A stretch of DNA of 64,000 nt from Ochotona curzoniae (GCF_017591425.1 NW_024466413.1:1178001-1242000), one strand, 5' to 3'; positions 44,960 to 56,465 are shown, counted from the first letter of the stretch. Numbers and translations are program-made. The notes: generated by a model from the letters alone, not told the origin.

Positions 44960-45830
44960 GCAATTTCATAAAGGCCAGTGAATACATGGATTTGAAAGTC
45001 AGAGTTAGAAAAATTGTGGGAAGATATTTGAACACATGAAAAGCTTAAGAACTATGAATGTGTGAAGAACTCCAACAGAGCTGGGAGAGAGAAAAAATGT
45101 AATAAAAGTCAGCAAAATAGCAGCATTGGAAAAAACCAGAAGCTTGACTGCCCAGAAGGGATGACGATCTGAACAGCCATAATTGGAACCATGCAAATCA
45201 GAATCCTCCTCAGGAGGAAGTACTATTTGCCATTCATCAGATCAGCAGAAATTGAAGTCTGACCTTCTAAGGAGGCTGTGTGAGCTCACGCTCCCTGCCT
45301 GAGTGTGAGATGTTAAGGCATCGCTTGGGAAATAATGTGGCTTGCCCAGCCAATTGGAACATGTATGTGTCACATAATCCAGCAATTGATTTTAGGTGCA
45401 GAGGAGACTGGGATAGCGGGAGGTACACAAGCACACATTCATATCATTCTTTTGAGTTTAGTGTGAATGCATGCACGCCATGGATACACACAAGCCAAGA
45501 AAATGACCCAAAATGTTCCTCAGTCCTAAAATTTCACACATAGGTTCAGCTTTTTTATAAAAATGTATTTTCACACAGAAACAGTCTTGATTTTTCAGCT
45601 TTCCAGATTAACATGTTTGGTTCTCAAAATATGTTGAGCAAAAAAACAAGCCGTAAAAGAACACTAATTGGATTCCTTTTACAAAATAATGTAATAGACA
45701 TACACAGTCTAAAAGTTTGTGAAATTCTCATGAGAGAAAAAAACAGATTCCAAAAATACTTTTGTACCAATTTTTGAGGTACCCTTGTGTAGAATAGAGT
45801 CTGAATTTATTTCATAATTTTAAACTTTAC
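44960..45830 (+). repeat. Old L1 3' end (L1M-type)
   Basis: 'CCATGCAAATCAGAATCC', 'CACATAATCCAGCAATTG', 'GAAAATGACCCAAAATG' and 'TATGTTGAGCAAAAAAACAAGCC' match the L1 ORF2 end and 3' UTR in order. All frames are broken. Confidence 0.6.
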
Positions 45831-47109
45831 AGGAAGTACATATAGTTGTGTTTAAGAGATAAAGCCTTGTGCCGGCTGATAAGAATAATGTGGTTGAGCT
45901 GATGTGTGTGTTGATTTTGTGTTTTTGACATGGATGAAATGGGATACAGGTCTGATGGCATAAGAGATGCCAGATTAGGGGGCCTTCTTGCCTTAGTCCT
46001 ACCCATTACAGAGATGTGAAAACTGAAGGTTTCACCAGGCTCACTGACTCCTCACCTGCAGAGCCAGGCCAGAGAAAGCAGAGGGTGCTCCCAGCCAAGG
46101 TATTCCCATTGGACTGCTCACGGAAGGGGCAGTCTGAGCGCCTGCTGGGTTCCAGCCATGCCCTGTGGTGCCATGTGAGCCCCCTGACCATGGCTTCAAG
46201 GGCAGGGCTCATATCCTCCCACAAAGGAGAGGCTAAGTCTCTGAAAAACGGGCAAGAAATGGTCACACACAAGACACATTCTTCTTCCTTTGTAACTGAC
46301 CGAGGGCAGGTCTTGGAACCATGCCTGGAGTTTTCTTCAGACTGGAATGATATTGGAGCCCTAAATGTTTCGATCGAAAGATGTGAGACCCTCCTGACCA
46401 CCTCCCAAGGTTGCATTCTTTGGAAAAGTAAGTTTGTCCCCCAAGTAGTTGTTTAACAGTGACTCACCCACTTCAAATCAAGGTTATATAAAAACATGAA
46501 AGTAGCTTATAGTTATTGTATACCATTGAGTTAAAGGCTCTCTGTATGTATGAAATATGTATACACAAATACTTCACTGATTTGCACGATTTAGTAAAGA
46601 CATTGGTAATATCATACTCTCAGATTTTGATTTAAAAAAAGGCGTTTTCAAAGATACAACTGATTTGTTGCCGATTGATTTCTTTTCTTGGTAGCCAGTC
46701 AAGCTTTTCACTAGAGAAATTCATGACTTGGCATGTGCTCAATAAACACATCTTGCTTATAATTCGGTTTTTCATGCATTACTTCCATCGGGAGCTCTCT
46801 GAATAGAGCATCCGGGAAGCAGACCTCGTAGGGTCAGTGCCTAGCTGTTTTTTTCTGTTTGGGGGAAGTCTTATTAGCCTCCAATTCTGTGAGAAACCAG
46901 GGTAACTATAGCACCTATCCCAGAATGCAATTGCTGTATGTAGTTTTGGAGGCAATTATCTAATGGTGTAAAAATTTGGTTACCAATGGGTTATGTTCTA
47001 CATTGCATAAACAGAAAATTCCTGAAATCTTTGGAATATGAGTTAATTTCTTGCTCCACCACAGTCTAACAGGCCAGACAAGCCATTAGGAGATTCAAAT
47101 GGGGCGGGG
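45831..47109. other. No gene seen; MIR-like pieces
   Basis: Short MIR-like strings occur near 46005, 46720 and 46870-46930. The opposed 136- and 146-codon frames at 46006-46456 overlap each other on both strands and have no domain. Confidence 0.4.
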
Positions 47110-47395
47110 GGGATTGCTAGGAAGTGGTTAAGCCACCAGTTGGAGTGCCCATATCCAGTATCAGAGTCCATGGGTTTGAGTCCTCACCCCTGCTAATGCA
47201 TGGATTGGGAGAAAGGTGAGAGTTCAAGTACTTTGACCCCTATCAACTACGTGGGACTCCTGAGTGGAGGTCTCATCCTGGCTTCTGCCTGGACAGCTCT
47301 ACTGTCAGGAGGATTTGGGGGAGTGATGCAGTGGATGGAAGAGTGCCTCTTACCCCTCTGTGCCTTTCAAATAACATGAATATTTAGGTGTTTCA
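47110..47395 (+). repeat. C-SINE, diverged
   Basis: 'AGGAAGTGGTTAAGCCACC', 'GTGCCCATATCCAGTATCAGAG' and 'TTGGGGGAGTGATGCAGTGGATGG' are in C-SINE order. Confidence 0.75.
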
Positions 47396-48799
47396 AACAT
47401 AGCTTCAGGGGTTTGTCCTAACTCCATTTTAAGGTTTTCTATTTTTTTCTGCTGCTGTCTCCTTGCTTTGAGCTGCACAGATGTGTATGTGTGTGGTTGG
47501 GGGACAGCAGGGTGAGGTGGAGTTCATGTCTACTACTTCATTTGGCAATGACTTGGTCCTGTGATCTCCACGTAGCCACCAAGAGTGCTGGCTAATGCGG
47601 ATGGCTGTACAGTGGACAGAGAACAGATACACCCACAGCTTTGATTCTCATGTAAGTCTGCAGACGAGGGCACTTAACATCCAGGCAGATTACGGTCATG
47701 AACAACAGTGCTTCAAGGTCCAACGCTCTGGTTCTAATGCTTGTGTACAGTCTGTAAGAACACAGCTAACTTCCAGGTTGCAGGGGAGAGTCTGTGTACA
47801 AGACTATTCACAGTTTAGGATTTGTAGAATATATTTTAAGGGACGCAAGTATATGGAGTTTTGACTTAAAAGGGAAGGTGGTTAGGCTCACTGGTGTTTA
47901 ATTGCATGACTGGAAGTGACTGCCTAGTTCAGCTCACATTTTGGTGGGCACTTGCCTTGCCTTATCCTTCAGGAAGAATCTGGAGCTACATGCCAAACTG
48001 AGGTTGACTTTGTGCCTTGCCTTCAAGGTATGGACAAGTGCAGTCAGTGCCTAGATGAGGTTTATTCAGGTATTTTGAAGTAACCTTTAACGGTACAAGA
48101 GTCATAAACACATGAAAACATATGAAAACACACGAACCCATAAAAGGTAAGCATGCACATCAGAAAAAAACAAATGACTAAGTAGAAAAGAAATCCAGCA
48201 GTCATCTTCATCAGGAAAGCTCTTATAGCCCAATGTTTTATAAACAAGTTGATCATACCTAGCAAGCATCAACTTAATAACATTTGAAGTAGTATTTACG
48301 TTGGTTATAATTTAGTATAAAACTTTCTGTAAATTCGTTTTTCTGATTAGTGGTTTTCAATTGGAAATTTTTCCCACCAATGAACTTTTCAAGGCGTGGA
48401 AGCTATTTTGGTTGTCAACCAAACTGGGTGGGGGAGTTATGCTACTGGCATCCAGTGTGTGTGTGTGTGTGTGTGTGTGGTTGCAGGGGTGGGATGTTTA
48501 ACATTTTACACTGCAGAGGGCAGTGCTTCAGGACAAAGACCCCTCCTGCTGAGGTTAGGAAACACCACCACGTTGGGTAAGACGGATGGGACTCTCGGGT
48601 ATTCTCTATGCTATGTTAACCACAGAGAATGGAAACGAGAGATCGTCAAGTATAGAGGTGGTTATGTGCAGGGACTTAGGCAAACCAGCCTTGCCCTAGT
48701 TTCCTTACAACGTGGTTCCTATTGGGTGGTTGTGAGGATGGCATAAGTTCCTGAAAAGGATCTTCAGAACTGTGGCTGCCTACAAAGAGCTCAACTGTG
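47396..48799. other. No gene seen; (TG)n at 48459
   Basis: A run of ten to eleven TG repeats lies at 48459-48479. No exon or other repeat family is recognised. Confidence 0.4.
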
Positions 48800-49045
48800 A
48801 GGCTGATGTTGTGGCACAAGACATCAGGCCTATGTCTGTGATGCCTGCGGCCCCGCACGGGGGCCGGTCCCTGTCCCGACACTCCACGTCCTGTCTAGCT
48901 CCATGCTAGTGCACTTGGGGAAGCACAAGATGGAGCTCCTGCCACCCATGATGGAGACCTGGATTCAATGGAGCCATGTGGGGAGTGAACCAGCTGATAA
49001 ACGTGATAATCTCTGCAAGTCGGCCTTCTAAATTAAATTAGAGAG
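48800..49045 (+). repeat. C-SINE, diverged
   Basis: 'GAGGCTGATGTTGTGGCAC', 'GTCTGTGATGCC', then a GC-rich altered segment 'GCCCCGCACGGGGGCCGG', then 'GTGGGGAGTGAACCAGC' and an A-rich end. Confidence 0.7.
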
Positions 49046-49194
49046 CAAGGAATGCACGAGGTAGATATTTGCTACTACTGTTACTTGTGCTTCAAGTAAG
49101 GCATTGGCAGGAGGAAGTGATAAATCCAACGTTCGGCCCTCTGTGTTAGGTGCTAACACTAGTCAAGCCAAAGGGCTTTATCTTTTCATTTATT

Positions 49195-49511
49195 CATTTT
49201 AAACATTCATTTATTTTTATTAGAAAGTCAGATTTTACAGAGAAAGACAGATAAAGATCTTATACCTGCTGGTTCACTCCCCAAGTGGCTGCAATGACCA
49301 GAGCTGAGCCAATCCAAAGCCAGCAGCCAGGAGGTTCTTCTGGGTCTCCCTGCGGGTGCAGGGTCTCAAAGCCTGGGGCCATCTTCTACTGTTTTCCCAG
49401 GCCACAAGCAGGGAGCTGGATGGAAAGTGGAGCAGCCAGTGGAGAACCCGTATGGGATCCTGGCACGTGCAAAGAGAGGATTTAAACAACTAGGCTACCA
49501 CACCAGACCCA
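49195..49511 (-). repeat. Pika-type C-SINE, antisense, full length
   Basis: 'TTTATTTTTATTAGAAAGTC', 'GGTTCACTCCCCAAGTGGC', 'GGGAGCTGGATGGAAAGTGG', 'CGTATGGGATCCTGGC' and 'CTAGGCTACCACACCAGACC' are all present. Confidence 0.92.
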
Positions 49512-50059
49512 GCAAAAAGTTTTATTAAGTATGGGCGAGAGTATGATGAGCTGTTCCCTGGCAGAAAATGGCCAAGATCACTTCCATGTGATGGAGGTGA
49601 CCACATGAAGAAAATAGCCACTTAGAGCATACACCTGGGATTTTACACACAGTAGGGGATGGGAGAATGTGGCAGCTCCTTCGTTTGTGCATGCAGGTGA
49701 CCTATGGCTCACAGGGCTTGCTCATTGGGTGGTTCCTGTGGAGCACTGCAGACATTCCTGAGGAAATAGAGCTGGGATGCTGCATCATGGACCCACTTCC
49801 CTCTGCCTCAGGCCATCCTGCTCTGCCCAGCCCAACACTCTGAATCGAAAAGCTAAGGGCTTATTTCAAAGGTGAGCAAAACTGGGACTCCTCCTAGAAT
49901 CCACCCGCCCGTGTCAGACCAGCTGAGCCATTTGTGAGCCAGCCCATCATGTTACCAGATGAAGCACTCTGTATGAGCACCCAGCATGCCGATAAACATA
50001 CAGGAAACAAAACATTTGAATTGGGGGTGGCAGAAAATGCAAATGAATAGTCAGTCTAG
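49512..50059. other. No gene seen
   Basis: No exon, RNA gene or repeat family is recognised. Confidence 0.45.
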
Positions 50060-50420
50060 AATCTGTTCAAGTTCTGAAGAAATGTATCGGACATCTACAG
50101 GTTCTAGAGACAATGATACATCTTGTGAGCGGTGGGGAAGGTAAAGAGATGTAGATGATTGAATTAGTGTGGCGAACCTTTTAAGGCAACATGTGACAAA
50201 GTTCTGAACTTGTGTGAGGTTCAGATGAGCTCAGCACAGGCAACAACTTCTGGGAAGGTTTCCTGGAAGTGGCATGAAGACAAGAGCTTGAAGGATGACT
50301 GAGAACTCATGGATGAGCCAGGGATCTTGGAGCAGGGATGAGAGCTTTTGGTGCCTCTGCACAGCAGGCCCTAAAGTCCAGCATCACTCCTGAAACACTG
50401 AAGGTGAAGAGCACAGGATC
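50060..50420 (+). repeat. L2 fragment
   Basis: 'GGAAGGTTTCCTGGAAGTGGC', 'AGCTTGAAGGATGACTGAG' and 'CAGCAGGCCCTAAAG' parallel the L2 3' region. Confidence 0.5.
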
Positions 50421-52067
50421 CAAGGCGCAGTTTTGAAACATTGGTACTGCAGATAATCGAAGGGAGGAATGGGAATTGGGGATGAAATCAGTTTTAGATA
50501 AGAAACACCTCTGAAACAAACCCAGCCAAGGTTCTAATCCAAGGTGATGTGGCTCAAGAAGTAGATAAGAAGCATAGTGGATAAAAATGGTCCCAGCACC
50601 TCTATATGCCTAAGACAAAGTCCACAGGCTCACGTCTCCTCCCGGGTGTGAGGCATGCGCATCTTTGTTTTATAGAAAGGGAAACAGATGCAAGAAGGCC
50701 AGGTTGCACCTACAAAGGCAGAACCCAGGGCTGGGCAAATTGGCCCAGGCTGAGCTTTGGCGACACAATCCAGGGACACGCATGTCTCTCCTCTCGTGGG
50801 GCTCCTGTTTCTTCAGAACTAAAACCATGGAGTTGCCAGAGGGGTTGGTCCCAACTTCATGGGGACGTTGGGCATTTTGAGACAGTTGCTTCTTTCTGCC
50901 ACAGGATGTCACCACTGAAAACTCCTCCACAAGAAGAAACATGGTCCACTTTGCAGTAATCTGAGCTCATCCTGCAGGGGTACAAGCCCCAGATTTCTAC
51001 AAGTGAAGACAGCCTCACTCCACACCCTTCAACTAAAGTCAGCCAGAGCTGTTTCATGCTGACTTCCTAGAATATGTCTCTTGGTGTTGAGCTCTTTCAA
51101 GTGGCAAGCTCTTCTTTTATGTGCCAGAACTGAGGCTGGATCAGGCATGCTCCCTGTCCCAGAACCATTCCTCCACTCCTGCCCCCATCCTAGCCATAAC
51201 TGCCTCACTCAGAACATACACTCGACACTCATTTCAGTAGGTGTGGTTTTGCTCACAGCTTTTTTCTGGGGGTCAAGATCACAAAATCCCATGAGACCTT
51301 GTCAAAGATAACTGCGAGAGGTATTTACGTGGCAGGATTGTCAGTTTGAGTTGGATGAGTGGGAGACAATGTTACGTTCTGGCTCCTGAGACTGGATGGA
51401 CAGTGAGTCATTCCCTGGCTGGGGGCGGTGGGGTGTTGCCAGGGAGGGCTACTTCTGCATTGGAGTCTGATGCGGACACCTCACCTGGGACGCTGAGGAC
51501 TCAGCTCCGAGGTCTGAGAATACACTAGCTAGAAGCAGAACATTGCGTGGGGTTCATCTGCCACAGGGCATGGGGCCAGGGCGAGCCACTGCAGGTGCTG
51601 GATTGAGACAGCCATTGTCGGCAATGCACGCGCAGGGCTTGAAAACGTCCTCAGAGCAGTGAGTCAAAGGATCAGGGTGGGAGTGGGAGAGCAGATCCTG
51701 GGACACACTGATTGGAACAGGTTGCAAGTTGCTTTATCTCAAGGTTCATTGAGATTCTTATCACAGATAACAGATGTGTGTTGGTGAAAAAGGAATTAAA
51801 AAGTGTGCTTTTGTGCAAAAGAAGGGGGTTTCAAAGAGTTCCACAGAAATGCAGAATATGGATTTCAAAAATAAACTTATCTTGTTCTTTTTCCATTAAC
51901 TATTTGAAGCATTCTTGTGTGTTGTACATATATCAACATGTAATTTTTTTTTTATTCAAAAAAGTCGGTGTTTTCCAAGAGCACACACTGGCGGTCTCAG
52001 TTCTCAGTCCTGTCTGCCAGGCTCCCCTACCATCCTTATCTCTATGGTCACCTGCCAGCTCTCTGAC
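50421..52067. other. No gene seen
   Basis: Overlapping frames of 90-117 codons at 50606-50959 sit on both strands and have no domain. A further frame at 51712-52167 runs into the minisatellite. Confidence 0.4.
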
Positions 52068-52269
52068 ATCCTCCCACCAATGCCTGCTCTATGGGCATGC
52101 TCGAATCCAAGGTCCTCCCACTGACACACCTGCCCCAGAGGTCCTCCCACTGACACAGCTGCTCTAGGGGCATGCTCCTGTCCGAGGTCCTCCCACTGAC
52201 ACACCTGCCCCAGAGGCATGCTCCTGTCCGAGGTTCTCCCACTGACACAGCTGCTCTAGGGGCATGCTG
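52068..52269. repeat. 46-bp minisatellite with two alternating unit types
   Basis: Units begin near 52068, 52112, 52141, 52187 and 52233. All carry GTCCTCCCACTGACAC or a close form. Type A continues CACCTGCCCCAGAG and type B continues CAGCTGCTCTAGGG. The order is B, A (shortened to 29 bp), B, A, B (partial), so the array looks like A-B dimers. It is too short and has no spacers, so it is not a CRISPR array. Confidence 0.92.
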
Positions 52270-52491
52270 TACAAGCACTGACTAGTTTGTGTCTCTAGTC
52301 ATTTCTCATGAGTTACTTTAGTTTAAAACTACTTTTACTTTTTGCTTTCCTGCTTAATATCAGGGAACTTTTATCCAGGCACTTGAAGTATATCCCAGGA
52401 TAGGAAAAACTCCATGCTCCTGGCCTTTGTCTATGGCCGGAGTCTAATAATTGGGGAGGATACCATTGAGGTTAAGGAAAAGTGCAATGTC

Positions 52492-52780
52492 CAGCACCAG
52501 CACTATGGTAGAGTGGGCTAAACATCTGCCTGCAGGGCCACCACCCCATATGAGCATGATTTCATGTTCTGAGTGCTTTGTTGTGATTAAATTCCCTGCC
52601 AGGGACAGCAGCAGAGGGTGGTTCAAGTCCTTGGGCGCCTGCACCCATGTGGGCAATCCAGAGGAAGCTCCTGGCTTCAGATCAACCCGGCTCCATTTGG
52701 GGAGTGAACCAGTGGATGGATGAGTGTGTCACTCTGCCTTTCAAATAAAACTAAAATAATTTATATTTTTTAAAAAAGTC
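52492..52780 (+). repeat. C-SINE
   Basis: 'CTATGGTAGAGTGGGCTAAAC', 'CACCCCATATGAGC', 'CCTGCACCCATGTGGGC', 'CATTTGGGGAGTGAACCAGTGG' and an A-rich end are present. It is the last SINE before the CpG island. Confidence 0.88.
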
Positions 52781-53300
52781 AATACCAATAGTACAACAAT
52801 GTCATATAATTCTTATCATATTTTCAGGACAAAGATTGTAAAAGAGCGGCGCCCTTTACTCTGTGGAGAAATAACTCCTTGGTTGTTTGCCATTCAGCAA
52901 GCCTTCACTGAGGAGACAGGTGTCCACGGTTTGGCTGTGTGCTGTGAAGGCAGCCAAGGCGGAGCAGGGACTCCTGCTGCTGTCAGCTGTGGTGGCCTCT
53001 CTCAAATCCCTCCAGTGCCCCCCTGCTGTCCTCTGGGTCACTCAGAGTCTTTGGCATGCTGCCCATGGGTACCCATGGCAGGGCTTGCCTCCCTGTCCCG
53101 GCAACCGGCAATGCTGCTCAGCTCTCCTGGTCGCAGTGTGGACGGACCAAGAGCCTGGACCGCCGGTGCATGCCAGGTCCTCTGCTTTCGGAGCCACCCC
53201 GCTTCTGCTCTTTTCCTTGTTCCTGTCTTACCTGGGTTCCCTGCTCCCATTTACACTCACAAGGGCTGTAGCTGCTTGGCCACAACCCCCTTGTGTTGTA

Positions 53301-54017
53301 ATGAACTTCCAGGTCCCCAAGCCCAAGGCCGTCTTGTCGCCTGTGGCAGGCTTGCCAGGACAGCCAGCAAGGAGATGGAGAGGCGGAGATCCAGGCAGGG
53401 CATCTGCAGAGATTCTTAGTAAACCAGATCTGTCTTACCCACCCACCTCTTTCTTGCTCTTAAACACTCGGCAGGATTGTTCAGGTGCCTGGACCCTCAG
53501 GCTGGGGTCCAGACGCGACGCGTTAACGGACGGACTGCAATCGTCAACGGGGAACTTGTTTGGTGTTGCCTGGCGCTATAACCCGTCCTCGGGCATCTAC
53601 TTGTTGCCCCTGGACTCATTTCCAAGTGGAGCACCTCCTCCTAAGGGCGACGTCTGGAAAGGCCCCCTGCTTGCCTCCTCACAACGGTCCTCCAGCGCCG
53701 AGCGCACTTGCGGCGCGCGGCTGGGACTGAGCATGCTCGCGGCCGGCGGGGCGGGCAGGGCCGCACCTCGCCCCGCGCTGGCGCCCTCCGCAGGCCGGGC
53801 GGCCGGCGGTCAGCGGGGCGAGCGGGCGGCTGTGGCCGCCGCGCAGGGCGCCTGGCCGGGAGCTCCTGGCGCGGACCCGCGGCGGCGGCCTCGGCAGGGC
53901 GCGCAGCCGCTCGGCCGTGCGCAGCGGCAGGGCGGGCTCTCCGGGCCGCGGGGGCGTGCTGCGCGGCGCGGGGCTGGCCGCGTCCCGGCGGGGGAAGGAG
54001 AGGCGCAAGGGCGCTGA
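53301..54017 (+). other. Open reading frame of 238 codons entering the CpG island (doubtful CDS)
   Basis: The frame is open without a stop from 52887, but its first codon there is TTG. The first ATG is at 53301 (start MNFQVPKPK) and another is at 53733 (start MLAAGG, A at -3). It ends at the TGA at 54015-54017. The upstream half has ordinary composition; the downstream half is Ala/Gly/Arg-rich only because the DNA is GC-rich. I recognise no domain, signal peptide or family, and no splice donor ends it. It is most likely fortuitous, though the length outside the GC-rich part is unusual for this window. Confidence 0.15.
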
Positions 54018-54168
54018 GGTGAGCCGAGCCCGAGAGGCTGCCGCGGGGGTGGACGCGGGCTCAGCCCTCGGTCCTCCCGCCTGGGCAGCGGTGGCGGCCG
54101 AGTGCCCTGGCCGCTCGGAGGCCGCGGCGGGCAGCTGTTGCGCTGAGAGGGGGCAGGTGCGGAGTTCC

Positions 54169-54182
54169 ATAACCATAGCAAC
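54169..54182 (+). promoter_or_regulatory. X-box-like (RFX-type) site
   Basis: The 14 bases ATAACCATAGCAAC match the X-box pattern RYYNYYATRRNRAC at 13 of 14 positions; the third base is A where Y is expected. The position, just 5' of the presumed exon 1 in a CpG island, suits a promoter-proximal site. RFX-bound X-boxes are common in promoters of ciliary genes, which is the only hint of what the gene does. Confidence 0.5.
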
Positions 54183-54183
54183 C

Positions 54184-54430
54184 GCATCAGCACCGCGGCT
54201 GTGGCAGCGGCGGCGGCGGCGGCGGGGAGGGCAGCATCTTCTCGCTCCTCCTCCAAGCAGCCGCGCCGTGGGCACCCGGGATCCAGCTCACAGGTGCGGG
54301 GACTCCTTGGCCCGCCCACTGCCGCTGCCGGTGTCTGGAGAAGGCGGCGGAAAAGAGGAGAGGGAGGAAGAGAGAGGGACCCAGGCGCGGCCCAGGAGCT
54401 GAGAAAGAGGAGTCCTGCGGTGGGAGACAG
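54184..54430 (+). other. Putative first exon (5' untranslated)
   Basis: The 3' boundary is a good donor: GGAGACAG|GTAGGTGAG, exon end 54430. An alternative donor, CTCACAG|GTGCGG, lies at 54293/54294. The transcription start is not visible; I set the 5' edge just downstream of the X-box by inference. The frame open from 54201 begins with GTG, not ATG, and encodes an alanine run from the CGG repeat, so the exon is probably non-coding with translation starting in a later exon outside the window. Confidence 0.5.
54208..54225 (+). repeat. (CGG)6 run
   Basis: Six CGG triplets lie in the presumed 5' UTR, the position where CGG runs are often length-variable. Confidence 0.9.
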
Positions 54431-54450
54431 GTAGGTGAGAGCGCACTGGG

Positions 54451-55539
54451 GTCGTGGCCAGCAAAACTCTGTCCTGAGGCAGTGACGTTTCTGAAAGTGG
54501 TTTTCAGTTAGGTGGCTTTCTGTCACCAGCCGCAATCCTGCCGCGTTGTATTTTACCCCTCTTCCCCAATCGCTCAGCTGCTTTGGCAGATCTTGAGAGT
54601 ACTGGAAGGATGTGTGGGCTTTAGGTGGAGAACTCTGGGTTCCTGAGATGGTCTCCGCAAAGTCCCGATGGAGTCTGAGGGAGCTTATATAGACCTCGTC
54701 GGAGTCATGTCCCGGCAGGCCACGCAGGGGTGGAGGGTACAATCTTGCGTGACCCCTGAGTTTCCTGTGCCTGGATCACGGGTCACTGTAACTCAGGTGG
54801 TATGCGAGCCAGAAGGGACACCGCCGCTGAGCTGTATGGCTGGCTTCAAACCCAGCCTCCGCAGGGGTCCCAGCCGCAGGAAGCAGCAACTCTGATCATT
54901 TGGGACTGGAGAGGGTATCCCTGGAGTTTCTCATTGATGATAGGGGATGGGATGGAGTTGACAGAAAATGTTAAGCCAACAGTCAAGACAGCATCCCCCC
55001 ACCCCAGCGTTGCCAGCAAAACGGGGGACTACATGGGACTTGGTGATTCTCCTTGCCCCTGGATAGTCTAAAATCCCCCTTCAGTTTTGCATTTTAACTT
55101 GGGAGGGGGAGGGGACATTGCTGGCCATCAGGTTACTGTACTGTGGCTGTTGAGTGGCATGTTGAAGGGGCCAGGCACCGTGGGACTGTCCCCACAGTGA
55201 TGGCTGTTAACCACATCTGTAGGGTAGAGGTGTACGTGGACTCGCGTCATGGCCCTGGAGAGAACCGCAGGAGAATGGGATGTATGTAGGTGAGGTATTT
55301 GGGGTTGCAGTACTCTTATATTTGGGTAAGTAGGTCTCTGGGCAATTTCCAGGCAGAGCAGCCATTGACTTTGAAAGAGCTCTGGCGTTTGTACCCTGGC
55401 CTCAGGGGACAGTGATAAGTCCCAGTTAAAAGGCATGTTCTTTAATTGTGTTTTAATTTATGATGTCGTTATGTTACCCCTGGGCATGGGACTTGGCCAG
55501 TGTTCCATCTGGGGACTCATGTAATGAGGATGGAGCTGT
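54451..55539 (+). other. Start of presumed first intron
   Basis: The sequence is still moderately GC-rich until about 54900. TGACGT, a CRE half site, occurs at 54483-54488. No acceptor/exon pair is recognisable. Confidence 0.4.
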
Positions 55540-55720
55540 AGTAGTTTAGGCAGATGACAAGGTGCAGAGGAAAGGGTCAGAAAACAGATTTGAAATCCGA
55601 TCTTATCACAGACTGGCTCTGTGACCTTGCTTGGCTTCTCCCATCTATAAAATGGGATGTTCATGAAGTTTGAAGCTTACCAGAGTCTCCTAAGTATCAT
55701 AAAGGGAAAAATCGTAATGG
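55540..55720 (+). repeat. MIR
   Basis: 'GGTCAGAAAACAGATTTGAAATCC', 'CTGGCTCTGTGACCTTGC' and 'CCATCTATAAAATGGGATG' are the MIR body in order. The copy is well preserved. Confidence 0.75.
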
Positions 55721-56239
55721 AAGGTTTTTCAAAATCCCACATCTCACGTAATTGTAAGGAAGTTTCATTTTGAGAATCCAATCTATTAGCAAGTCATGCA
55801 AGAGCCAGCAGCTACGAAATGGGAATTGAAGCCTTCATCAGGTATTGGCCACTGGGGCGCTATCATCTGGTCCCAGGTGCTCACAGGTCAATACAAAGAG
55901 TTCATCAGAGTCCTTCCTGCTTACAAGTGCCGGAGGTCAAATGCCTTGCCATCAGTCGCAGGGCTCCTCTAGCTTGAGCTTGAGCTCAAACTCGGCTGGA
56001 CTGAGCATTTTATATCAGCAGTGTTGACTTGCCCATGGCCTGAGCCAAGCGCATGTTGGCTAGATGGATCATTGGACAGTGTGCACTGCTCCTTTGCTTA
56101 CCAGTGCTGGATGTTTCTAAATGTTTGCATGTATGTGTTCCAAACTGAATGTTTACAACTTGATTGCATTGTTGGGAGGACTATGCTGCTGGAGGAGCCA
56201 AGACTGTCTCACGTGGTTACCTGTTCCTTCTATCTCTTC

Positions 56240-56465
56240 TGCACATGCCTACCCTCTTCATCTGATGATTCCGCTTCCTGTGGAAAGCCTTCCCACTGTC
56301 CTGTGACATGCTCCCATGACACCTTAGAACTGCTCAGTGATGGGCTGTGCTGTGTCATTACCTGCCCTCCAGAAGACAGGGGCCTCTGCCTACCTGACCT
56401 TGGCTGTGGCTGTAGCTTCTGGCCCAACAGCTGCCTTGGTGAATGTTCATGGAATGAGTGAGGGG
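56240..56465 (+). repeat. L2 3' end
   Basis: 'GTGGAAAGCCTTCCCACTGTCC' and the end 'TTGGTGAATGTTCATGGAATGAGTG' follow the L2 3' UTR, whose usual end is a TGAATG repeat. The 146-codon frame across it is a by-product of L2 pyrimidine richness. Confidence 0.6.

Larger units (their letters stand above)
53500..54450 (+). promoter_or_regulatory. CpG-island promoter
   Basis: CpG dinucleotides, rare in the rest of the window, become frequent here, and GC content rises sharply to fall again after about 54450. GGGCGG (Sp1-type) boxes lie at 53749, 53797, 53824 and 53930. A weak TATAA at 53577 is outside the core and may be irrelevant. An X-box-like site lies at 54169-54182, a CGG run at 54208-54225 and a splice donor at 54430/54431. 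Together these point to a plus-strand housekeeping-type start in the region 54.1-54.25 kb. A divergent minus-strand transcript is possible: CAG|GTAAGA reads on the minus strand at about 53232. The gene itself is not identifiable from this window. Confidence 0.88.

Noticed and set aside
52068..52269. Direct repeats with regular spacing suggesting a CRISPR array
   Set aside because: The repeats are contiguous 46-bp minisatellite units with no unique spacers, in mammalian DNA.
53679..54742. Minus-strand frames of 198 and 310 codons across the CpG island
   Set aside because: Stop codons are rare in such GC-rich DNA on all frames; the Pro/Arg/Ala-rich text has no domain, and the 198-codon frame begins with GTG rather than ATG.
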